Assembly: GCA_016719615.1 (NCBI GenBank)
Contig: JADJYQ010000005.1
Coordinates: 62,001 to 126,000, forward strand
Length of the DNA stretch: 64,000 nucleotides
Direction of reading: 5' to 3'
DNA from: Saprospiraceae bacterium
GTDB taxonomy: Bacteria > Bacteroidota > Bacteroidia > Chitinophagales > Saprospiraceae
The notes beneath the pieces are model-generated. The model searched no databases. It saw only the letters and a program-made list of their open reading frames with translations, and had not been told where the DNA came from. Made by a program: the position numbers and the translations under genes. Shown in pieces: positions 52,636 to 60,295 of this stretch; the stretch's first letter is position 1; every line of letters starts with the position of its first letter.

Positions 52636-54288
52636 TTACTGTAGATAAGTCTTTAACTCGTCTTCAAAATACATCAATGCATTATACACTGGAAGAGGAA
52701 TACCGCCACCCAAAGCGCAAAGAGATCCCCGTTTCATCGTATCCAATAAATCCAACAGCAGTTCGCGGTCAATTTTATAGCTATCATCCAATCGTGCTTT
52801 TTGCAACATTTCTTTTCCGCGCGTCGAACCCAATCTGCAGGGAAAACATTTTCCGCAGCTTTCATGGGCCGTAAATGCAAAAAGATGTTCCAAATACAAT
52901 ATCATTGGAAAAGCATCCGGCACGGATACAACCGATGCGTGGCCAAGCATAAATCCCTGACTGGCGAAGGATTCAAAATCAACCGTGAGATCATCGATTT
53001 TAGAAATAGGGACCAGCCCCCCTAATGGTCCGCCAATATGTAATGCTTTTACTTTTGTTTTAAATCCATTTCCCAACTGATAAACGACTTCTTTCAGTGG
53101 AGTACCCATGTCCACTTCATAGATGCCAGGTTTGTTAAAATGACTATCGAGCGAGATTAACTTTGTACCGCTGGATTTGGCGGTACCGGTTTTTGCAAAG
53201 GCAGCACCTCCATCTTTTACAATGGCAAATAAATTGGCCAAGGTTTCAACATTATTGACTACTGTAGGTTTTCTGAAGAGGCCTTCTTGCACCGGAAACG
53301 GAGGCCTTACGCGCACTTCAGGTCTTTGGCCTTCAATAGAAGACAACAGCGCGGTTTCTTCGCCACAGATATATGCGCCCTGGGCTTTGATGACTTTAAA
53401 TTCATACGAAAAATCACTTGATAAAATGCCTTCACCTGTGAATCCCCAGTTTCGAAATGATTCCACGGCTTCCTGCATAATTTCTACCGATTCGGGATAT
53501 TCTGCCCGAATGTAAATGACGCCTCTGTCGGCTCCTGCCATATATCCGGCAGCGATCATTCCGAAAAGAAGCAGATTTGCCTGGTGCTCGAGTATATATC
53601 TATCGCTGTAAGATCCCGGATCGCCTTCATCTGCATTGCAGACGATAAATTTACGGGGCCCCGGCATTTTCGAACAACTATCCATTTTAATCCACATCGG
53701 AAATCCGGCTCCGCCTCTTCCTCTCAGACCCGATTGTTTTAATTCTTCGATCCATCTGCCGGCCGGCTGACTCAACAAAACTAACAACTGTTCGCGTAGC
53801 GCATCGTAACCGGGCTGTGCTCGCGTCAACAATCCCTGGCCCGTAGATTTTACTTGATATTTATCCCTTATTCTTTGTTGCGATTGACGAATTTTAGAAA
53901 TTTCATCAATGGCGGTTCCCGAATAATTGGATCCTTCATAATGGAAGGCATTGTTTTCATGGCATCTGCCCAGACAGCACATTTCACCGATTGCAGATTT
54001 CGGAAAATGTTTTTCAAGTTCTTGCTGCAATCCGCTTTGCGTTCCTGCAGTCAGACAAGCCGAACCATTGCATACATAAACTTCTTTACCGGCGTTCGAA
54101 GCCCTGGTAAAATCGTAGAAACTTAAGGTGCCAAAAATGGTGGAAGTACCTATCAGGTATTCTTCGGCTATCCTTTTGGTTTCATCTTCGGAGAGTATGC
54201 TTTTGTGATGAACTTGGATGCCCAGTTCTTCAAATAGATTTTCCTGTAGTTCCTTTCTCCCTGAAAGATGGCTGATATTTTTTGACAT
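52636..54288 (-). CDS. NuoE-NuoF-like fused diaphorase subunit
   Basis: 550 residues from ATG 54288. The N-terminal thioredoxin-like domain has a [2Fe-2S] motif: Cys73, Cys78, Cys105, Cys109. The middle binds FMN and NAD (LRGRGGAGFP, CNADEGDPGSYSDR, GAYICGEETALLSSIEG). The C-terminus has the [4Fe-4S] motif ESCGKCFPCRLG. Fused E/F subunits occur in NAD-dependent formate dehydrogenases (FdsB-like) and bidirectional or bifurcating hydrogenases (HoxF/HydB-like). No catalytic formate dehydrogenase or hydrogenase subunit is in the window, so the partner is unknown. It appears to be transcribed alone or with the thiolase. Confidence 0.88.
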   Translation of the reverse strand: MSKNISHLSGRKELQENLFEELGIQVHHKSILSEDETKRIAEEYLIGTSTIFGTLSFYDFTRASNAGKEVYVCNGSACLTAGTQSGLQQELEKHFPKSAIGEMCCLGRCHENNAFHYEGSNYSGTAIDEISKIRQSQQRIRDKYQVKSTGQGLLTRAQPGYDALREQLLVLLSQPAGRWIEELKQSGLRGRGGAGFPMWIKMDSCSKMPGPRKFIVCNADEGDPGSYSDRYILEHQANLLLFGMIAAGYMAGADRGVIYIRAEYPESVEIMQEAVESFRNWGFTGEGILSSDFSYEFKVIKAQGAYICGEETALLSSIEGQRPEVRVRPPFPVQEGLFRKPTVVNNVETLANLFAIVKDGGAAFAKTGTAKSSGTKLISLDSHFNKPGIYEVDMGTPLKEVVYQLGNGFKTKVKALHIGGPLGGLVPISKIDDLTVDFESFASQGFMLGHASVVSVPDAFPMILYLEHLFAFTAHESCGKCFPCRLGSTRGKEMLQKARLDDSYKIDRELLLDLLDTMKRGSLCALGGGIPLPVYNALMYFEDELKTYLQ

Positions 54289-54467
54289 ATGAAGCGAAAT
54301 TCAGCAGTGAAATTACGACTTTTAGCTGAAGCTGTCTTTTTCTGAACATGAGGAGGACAATCCATCTCATATTCAACAATTTTATATATAATATTTTTTC
54401 AAATGAATTGTTAAAAAGCTTTACATTCGTTACAGTATTATTTTTTCACCTTCTAAACTTACAAACG

Positions 54468-54737
54468 ATGGACTTAACTTCGATTTTGATCAACACCGTA
54501 GCGGGAGCAGGCGGTGGCTACCTGGGCAATATGCTCAAAAAGAATGGTTTAGGTATGATTGGTAACTTGATTGCAGGGGCTGCTGGAGGCAATATCCTAC
54601 CTGTGCTTATTTCTGCATTAGGTATGCTCGGCGGAGGCGGAGATGAAGGAGGATTTAATATTGTTGGTTTGATCATCTCCTTAATAGGTGGAGGTGCCGG
54701 CTCTTTATTGGGCGGTTTATTTAAAAAAGCACAATAA
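54468..54737 (+). CDS. small glycine-rich hydrophobic protein
   Basis: 89 residues from ATG 54468; open sequence upstream to 54348 is probably leader. Glycine-zipper-like runs (AGAGGGYLGNML, GAAGGN, GMLGGGGDEGG, LIGGGAGSLLGGLF) alternate with short hydrophobic stretches, suggesting a membrane-embedded or oligomerising small protein. No named family can be given with confidence. A strong terminator follows 14 bases after the stop, which supports a real single-gene unit. Confidence 0.7.
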   Translation: MDLTSILINTVAGAGGGYLGNMLKKNGLGMIGNLIAGAAGGNILPVLISALGMLGGGGDEGGFNIVGLIISLIGGGAGSLLGGLFKKAQ

Positions 54738-54751
54738 GGTACGAGAATGGC

Positions 54752-54779
54752 TCGCCTCGTTACTTCGGGGCGATTTTTT
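54752..54779 (+). terminator. intrinsic terminator after the glycine-rich protein gene
   Basis: TCGCCTCG (54752-54759) pairs with CGGGGCGA (54766-54773), eight pairs with one wobble and a six-base loop, followed by TTTTTT. Confidence 0.85.
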
Positions 54780-54901
54780 ATTAAAGTATAATTGAAATTG
54801 GTGATTCTGGAACGAGTCGTCAGAAATGTGATTGTTGTTCCCTAAAGCTAGCTTTGCTTAGCTTTTTGCAGATCGGACTTGACTTTTACTAATTGATGTA
54901 T

Positions 54902-54933
54902 TATATTTGTAACATCTTCTGTTCCAACAGAAG
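54902..54933 (+). promoter_or_regulatory. candidate promoter element with adjacent palindrome
   Basis: TATATTTG (54902-54909) matches TAnnTTTG, and CTTCTGTT-CC-AACAGAAG (54916-54933) is a perfect palindrome just downstream, where a repressor could act. They lie about 170 bases before the caspase-like gene at 55105. The rest of 54780-55104 shows nothing recognisable. Confidence 0.35.
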
Positions 54934-55104
54934 TGGTTTTATTCAGTTAGCTTGCCTGAGCCAAATGGAGTCGGAAATGATAAAGAAAGAGCATTTATTA
55001 TAATGCTGATTTTTCCTCAAGCTTTCGAAATGGATAAAAGGTGTGGATAGATAACCTCCCAGGAACATAATCTGTACTCATTATTCACCTTTTAATACAA
55101 AGCC

Positions 55105-56811
55105 ATGCAAAATTTATTTACTTGCTTAAAGTATTTCGCATTTTTATTATGTGCAGTGCTCAAACTTGCTGCTCAGGAAGAATGTGTCCTCATTATTCAG
55201 GGAGTGCGGGACAAGCCGGATGAAGATTTTTTTAATAATTCAAGCGATGCGATGGCAGCAGCTATGGCAGCATTTCAGCCCATGCCTAATATCACTGTAT
55301 TAAGGCCAAAAAATGAAAGCAGCAACTTAAAAACGCCTCCTAAAAGGAATGAAAAAAATTATAAAGACAAAGAAGACTTGCTCAAATTAATTGAAGAAGC
55401 AATATGCGATGCAAAATGTAAAAATGTAGTCATCAGTTTTATAGGGCATGGAATGGGCAGTACAGGTATTAACAATGCTCCTGCAAACAATAAGGCGGGT
55501 GGCATGAAAGTAGGTCCGGGTAATACTACTACCAATGACTATCTGACGGCCGCTGATATGGCAGAAATCATCGATAAATGTAAAAAATCGGTCAAGCTCA
55601 TTCCATCCCAATGTTTTGCAGAATCTATGATTAATGGTATTGTTGATGAATTGAAAAATAAACATCTGGTGGGTGTTGCAGTCGGCTCGAGTCCTTGGGA
55701 TAAGAAGTCATATGGTGATATAGGCGGCATATATCATTTTTTAAAATATTTTCTTGAAGATTATTATCTGATCCTTGGAGATCCGAATGTCATGGAACAA
55801 ATTAAAAAGAATGCAGCGGAGTTGAAAAAGAAAAATGAACAGAAAAATAAGGAGATAGAAGCAGAGAACAAAGCAATTCAGGAAAAAATCAAAATATGTG
55901 AAAAGGAATATGCTGATCTAACAAAAAAAAGAGATGCACTTTCAATGCAAACAGTTGATAAAAATAAGGAAAAGGAAAATGCAGAAAATGCTATCAAATT
56001 ACTTGAAATAAGAAAAACGCTTGAAACAGCACTTGATGGTGAAAAGGATAAGAACAAGCAAAAAATGTTAAGGGACACGCTCAAGAAAAATGCAGATGCG
56101 CTTAAAGCAGTAGGTGTAACCGGATTGCCATCAAGTGGAAAATTAGATAAAAAACTGGAAAAGCTGATGAATGAAATAGTCAAGCAACAAGCAAAAGCAA
56201 CTGCAGCTGAAACGACTCTCGAAAAAGTTAGAGTGGAATGGGCTGTCGTAAATCCGGCTTGGGTGGCAAAAGGAGCTATGCTCGAAGACTTAAAAGCTTC
56301 TATTAAAGCAATCATTCCCGATCATACCCCCATTATGGAATTGGTCATTCACGAAGCTTTTAAATCTGCTCAAGAAAAAACAAAATCGAGTATGCCCGTT
56401 GAACCTGTGGTACCCGTCGTTACGGGTAAAGTAGATTTACCGGCAACTCCGCCTACACATGTTGAAGTAAAGAATCAGCATTTTTATTTCAGGAAAGTCA
56501 TTGATCAAAAGACCAATAAATGCACTGTTGTAGGATACCGGGCTGATTCAAATGGAAACCCAATAGGTCCGATCACAACTAAAGAATGTGACATCAGTTG
56601 TAAAAACCTGAACTTTAGTTATCAGGATGGAAATCAAACGCACGATGTAAAAGCAAGTTTAAATGAAGATACCAAAAAATATGATTTCTTTTATGACAAC
56701 GAAAAAGTAGCATTTTACAAAGCAGAATATCGAAAAGCAGAATTGATTTTACCGGGTCAACTTTTGGCTGAAGTGCATTTTCAAACTTTTTTAATCAAAT
56801 TTCAGATGTAG
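55105..56811 (+). CDS. divergent caspase-like secreted protein, first part of a frameshifted gene
   Basis: 568 residues with a signal peptide (YFAFLLCAVLKLAAQ). Residues 26-225 look like a clan-CD cysteine protease: strand VVISFIGHGMGS with candidate catalytic His115, and KLIPSQCFAES with candidate Cys170. A long Lys/Glu-rich coiled coil spans about 230-400 (ELKKKNEQKNKEIEAENKAI). A strand-rich domain (about 445-550; HFYFRKVIDQKTNKCTVVGY) follows. There is no C-terminal sorting domain, but one sits in another frame starting 3 bases after the stop. Adding one T to the T6 run at 56787-56792 would join both into a 925-residue T9SS protein. The caspase-like assignment rests on motif and spacing only. 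Confidence 0.7.
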   Translation: MQNLFTCLKYFAFLLCAVLKLAAQEECVLIIQGVRDKPDEDFFNNSSDAMAAAMAAFQPMPNITVLRPKNESSNLKTPPKRNEKNYKDKEDLLKLIEEAICDAKCKNVVISFIGHGMGSTGINNAPANNKAGGMKVGPGNTTTNDYLTAADMAEIIDKCKKSVKLIPSQCFAESMINGIVDELKNKHLVGVAVGSSPWDKKSYGDIGGIYHFLKYFLEDYYLILGDPNVMEQIKKNAAELKKKNEQKNKEIEAENKAIQEKIKICEKEYADLTKKRDALSMQTVDKNKEKENAENAIKLLEIRKTLETALDGEKDKNKQKMLRDTLKKNADALKAVGVTGLPSSGKLDKKLEKLMNEIVKQQAKATAAETTLEKVRVEWAVVNPAWVAKGAMLEDLKASIKAIIPDHTPIMELVIHEAFKSAQEKTKSSMPVEPVVPVVTGKVDLPATPPTHVEVKNQHFYFRKVIDQKTNKCTVVGYRADSNGNPIGPITTKECDISCKNLNFSYQDGNQTHDVKASLNEDTKKYDFFYDNEKVAFYKAEYRKAELILPGQLLAEVHFQTFLIKFQM

Positions 56812-56813
56812 TA

Positions 56814-57881
56814 GTGCCCGGATGGGAAACTTTTGACCTTCAATATAATGAAGAGAATTCGAGGCTAACTTTTAAAATAAATAAGGAGTCAGAAATTCAT
56901 GAAGTGGTCATGCGGTTTTTGAAACACGAGGATATTCGAATCAAAATTGATCAGCAAATCACTTATTTATTATCGCAGACCAGAAATTTCTCCTTAGTGT
57001 CCAATTCAGGTTTGCAGAATGGAAAACTGGGTTTGATCCTGATGGAAAATCAAATCATAGGCTGTATGCAAAATTGCAACCAATCAACTCCAATTGGAAT
57101 CGTAGGTCAATGGGCATCTGATCAAGAGCGGTATATACTGTTTTCAAGTGTATCTAATTATCCCTTCCAGGTTTTTCCTCATCCTGACAATACATCCCTG
57201 ATGCTTTGGCAACATGCCGGCCAAACAGGAATTTTGTATCACGATATCTTCATAGAACCCATCATCAAACAATTCCTGGTCCAAGCAAATTCTGAAGGAA
57301 GAAATCAACTTTATTGGGAATTGTTTTTGGAACACTTGATTCATGGTGATTTAGCCCGATTTAAATACATGATGGTGGTAGTTCAGGATGCGAATGGATT
57401 TTCACAAGCTTATCCAATAGCACAAAGTCAAAACACATGGATTGATCCCATACTCAGGCTGAGCCAGGAGCTTAACTATCGTTTGTATGCTGTATCGCAA
57501 GATCCATCGTATTCTGTAGCATATTTAGGGCCTTATTTTGATTTAACGGGAACTCAGGAATGTTTTACCCAGCAAGGTGGCGCGACTTTGCGTAACAAAA
57601 TTAGAACGGAAAATCAAGATGAGCATTCCTATGCGATTCATATATTGCCGAATCCGTTTTCCGATGTCTGTACTTTTCAAATCTATTCGTCCGAATCTAT
57701 AAGAGGAACTCTTATGATCTATGGTTTGGATGGTTCAATGATCTGGAAAGCTGAACATTTCATTCAGCAAGGTTCAAATATTCTTGAGATACCGGGTGGC
57801 TTGTTTCCATTGCCGGGTTTGTATTATTATCAATGGTTTGATGGCGTTCAATCATACTATGGGAAAATGCAGAAAAATTAA
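56814..57881 (+). CDS. T9SS sorting-domain region, probable second part of the frameshifted caspase-like gene
   Basis: 355 residues readable from GTG 56814, but no signal peptide, although the last 75 residues are a clear T9SS sorting domain (ILPNPFSDVCTF...GLYYYQWFDG). A T9SS cargo needs Sec export, so this is best read as the C-terminal part of the upstream gene. Its frame continues smoothly upstream of the GTG (FFNQISDVVVPGWETFDLQ) to the T6 run. The body is strand-rich with a possible lipid- or ligand-binding fold; no family recognised. If translated alone it would stay in the cytoplasm. Confidence 0.65.
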   Translation: MPGWETFDLQYNEENSRLTFKINKESEIHEVVMRFLKHEDIRIKIDQQITYLLSQTRNFSLVSNSGLQNGKLGLILMENQIIGCMQNCNQSTPIGIVGQWASDQERYILFSSVSNYPFQVFPHPDNTSLMLWQHAGQTGILYHDIFIEPIIKQFLVQANSEGRNQLYWELFLEHLIHGDLARFKYMMVVVQDANGFSQAYPIAQSQNTWIDPILRLSQELNYRLYAVSQDPSYSVAYLGPYFDLTGTQECFTQQGGATLRNKIRTENQDEHSYAIHILPNPFSDVCTFQIYSSESIRGTLMIYGLDGSMIWKAEHFIQQGSNILEIPGGLFPLPGLYYYQWFDGVQSYYGKMQKN

Positions 57882-58084
57882 TGGTTTGAAATCAGAATTT
57901 TATTTTAAAGTTATTTTGAAATATATATTCGGTCATTTCATTTTATTAATTCCGGGAAAATTGCTTGTTTAAGAAAGACCTTGATGCATACCAATCCAAG
58001 GGATTCGGATAGTGCTGCAACATTCTTGATATTTTTAAGAATAAGCCAAGTGAAATATTAAATTTCTCAGGGCATTTATTAAAT

Positions 58085-58132
58085 CCAGAATTGTCATTAG
58101 GATTTGTAATAGAATTCTAATGACAATTCTGG
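58085..58132. terminator. 16-bp perfect inverted repeat between convergent genes
   Basis: CCAGAATTGTCATTAG (58085-58100) and CTAATGACAATTCTGG (58117-58132) are exact reverse complements with a 16-base AT-rich loop. The pairing extends outward by three more pairs, one a wobble. It sits between genes ending at 57881 (plus) and 58148 (minus), so a bidirectional terminator is likely, though T tracts are poor. It could also be a small palindromic mobile repeat. Confidence 0.6.
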
Positions 58133-58147
58133 GTTAAAGTATTATTA

Positions 58148-59896
58148 TTACAATTTTACGATCTTGATCACTTCCTGAAAGTGCTTGGATTGGATGCGAA
58201 CGAAATAAATTCCGGGAACCAATAAATTGGTTTCCAGATTCAATTCCAGGCTTTCAGTAAAATTCTTTTTCAAATAGACAACTTCTTTATAAATATTAAG
58301 GATATCCACTTGTAAAATATCCAATGGAATTTCTGAAAATTGGATTTGTAATTGATCAGTGAATGGATTCGGATAAACGCTAATTTTATGCTTATATTGA
58401 TCTTGATCTAAGGAAGTAATGATGTTGTCCAATTTAGCTATAAACACATCAACCGTATTAAAGGTGCTATCCTTATTAACAAGTTCATCATTTCCGCAGA
58501 TGATGGATCGACTAAAATAATCACCGGTAATATGGATTTTTCCTTCAGCATCAAGTGCCATTGATAATCCAATGTCATATTCTGATCCACCCATTTCTTT
58601 AACCCAATTGAAATTTCCGGAATCTTCTAATTTTAAAATAAAAACATCACTGCTGCCAGCCGATTTTAATTGTAAAGCGTTGTTGTTGTCGAAGTAAATC
58701 GTGTTTGCAAAAAATCCGGATATATAAAGATAAGCACCATGCTTACTGATGGAATTTGCATTGGTTTCTGAACCGGCACCGCCCATTTGTTTAGCCCATT
58801 TAAAGTTTCCATCTTTATCAAATTTACAAATGACCATATCTGTAGTACCGACGGCTGTTACATTATGAACGCCCGTACCGGGATCGAGATCAACGGATCC
58901 GCCGCCAATTCTACCAGCTAAATACAATCCGCCATCAACTTGTTGATCAATCACCAATGCATTTCCTTCACCAAATCCGGGACCCCCCAAATCTTTTGCC
59001 CAAATAAACTGTCCATTTTGATCCAATTTTAAAATAAAAATGTCATCAACGCCTAAAGCGGTAATGACATGCGTTCCGGGACCTGGATCAAAATCAACCG
59101 CGAGCCGAAACCGACCAGTAATATAGACATGTCCTCCATTAATCGTATCCATGGCTATTTGATAGGCAACATCAAAATTGCTACCACCTGCGGTTTTAAC
59201 CCAAACAAAATCTCCTGTGCGGTTTAGCTTTAAAATAAAAAGATCAAAAGATCCATTGGAAATCTGTTGGACAACGCCGGCACCTGGGTCAAAATCGACA
59301 GTGCCTGCAAACAAACCGCAAATGTAAAGATCTCCACTGCCTGCCGGATCGATGGTGATAAAGTTACTGCCTGCGTTACTTGTACCCCTAATCGCGCGAA
59401 CCCATAAAAAGTTTCCATCCTTATCCAATTTAAGTACAAAATTATCATTGGATCCGGCTGATGATAAATTGGAAATACCCATACCCGGATCAAAATCGAC
59501 GGTACCGATAAAGTCCCCCGTAATAAACAAATCACCATTGCCTGATGGATCTATGACTATGGATCTGGCCACATCACTTCCAAGATTTCCGCCGATCCCT
59601 TTTACCCAGATAAAATTTCCATCTTTATCCAATTTCAAAATAAAGAAGTCATAATAACCAGCTGAAACGAGGCTGCTTACGCCGTCACCAGGATCAAAAT
59701 CAACTGTATTTTGATAAGGCCCGACCACATATACACTTCCATCTCCAGCTTTATCAATCGCGATGAAATTACCCAATTCATTTCCCGAACCACCTATACT
59801 TTTCGCCCAGATCCAGTTTGGTGTTTGGGACATCAGTTTGTCGCATTGAATGTAGAAAAATGAGACCAAAAATGCAATGAAATGAAATGTTTTCAT
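58148..59896 (-). CDS. SBBP-type beta-propeller protein with T9SS domain
   Basis: 582 residues from ATG 59896, chosen for its signal (FHFIAFLVSFFYIQCDKLMSQ). Repeats of about 45-50 residues follow the SBBP pattern: a strand, VDFDPG or VDLDPG (five copies), then FILKLDKDGNFIWVK and a GG turn. They likely form a multi-bladed propeller. The last 75 residues are a T9SS sorting domain (VYPNPFTDQLQI, LLVPGIYFVRIQS). It is predicted to be a surface-displayed binding or structural protein. The repeats are highly similar to each other at DNA level, a site of possible copy-number change. Confidence 0.88.
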   Translation of the reverse strand: MKTFHFIAFLVSFFYIQCDKLMSQTPNWIWAKSIGGSGNELGNFIAIDKAGDGSVYVVGPYQNTVDFDPGDGVSSLVSAGYYDFFILKLDKDGNFIWVKGIGGNLGSDVARSIVIDPSGNGDLFITGDFIGTVDFDPGMGISNLSSAGSNDNFVLKLDKDGNFLWVRAIRGTSNAGSNFITIDPAGSGDLYICGLFAGTVDFDPGAGVVQQISNGSFDLFILKLNRTGDFVWVKTAGGSNFDVAYQIAMDTINGGHVYITGRFRLAVDFDPGPGTHVITALGVDDIFILKLDQNGQFIWAKDLGGPGFGEGNALVIDQQVDGGLYLAGRIGGGSVDLDPGTGVHNVTAVGTTDMVICKFDKDGNFKWAKQMGGAGSETNANSISKHGAYLYISGFFANTIYFDNNNALQLKSAGSSDVFILKLEDSGNFNWVKEMGGSEYDIGLSMALDAEGKIHITGDYFSRSIICGNDELVNKDSTFNTVDVFIAKLDNIITSLDQDQYKHKISVYPNPFTDQLQIQFSEIPLDILQVDILNIYKEVVYLKKNFTESLELNLETNLLVPGIYFVRIQSKHFQEVIKIVKL

Positions 59897-60295
59897 AAAG
59901 ATTTGTTTTAATAGAATGGATCGCTGTGTAAGATAGTGTTTAAACACGGGATTTTTCAAGAATAAATTCATTTTAGATTTCTAGAAGAATGGATAATTGT
60001 TAATTGCTATGCTCATCCAACACTTCGATTTCTTTAGTTCAAAGTCTGGAAATTTTCTGTAGCTTCAATTGAAAAACTGTTAGCATCAGACTTTTTTGAG
60101 AAAGTTTATATTAGTCTTGGAAATATTTAATTCAACACCTGCGAAACGGAATTTGTTTTGTACTTTCACTTGCTTGTTACCGAAACATTGTCCCTCAAGA
60201 TAAATATAACTAACAAATGTTAGTAATTGTAATGAATGAACTTTTATGACCTATCTAAGGCTTCCGATTTTAAAATCAGAGCTATTGGTTTCTAC
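59897..60295. other. gene-free spacer with an ACTAAC-AAAT-GTTAGT palindrome
   Basis: No coding frame is seen. A perfect palindrome with a four-base centre lies at 60209-60224, a form typical of regulator operators or short hairpins, and related to those at 7340 and 47790. The spacer must also hold the promoter of the SBBP-type gene at its left end (minus strand), which I cannot place. Confidence 0.5.

Noticed and set aside
53177..53515. 112-codon open frame opposite the NuoEF-like gene
   Set aside because: It lies wholly opposite a well-supported gene and has no signal or domain.
55878..56315. 145-codon Ser/Phe-rich open frame antisense to the coiled coil
   Set aside because: It is the complement of Lys/Glu-rich codons, which naturally reads Ser/Phe-rich without stops.
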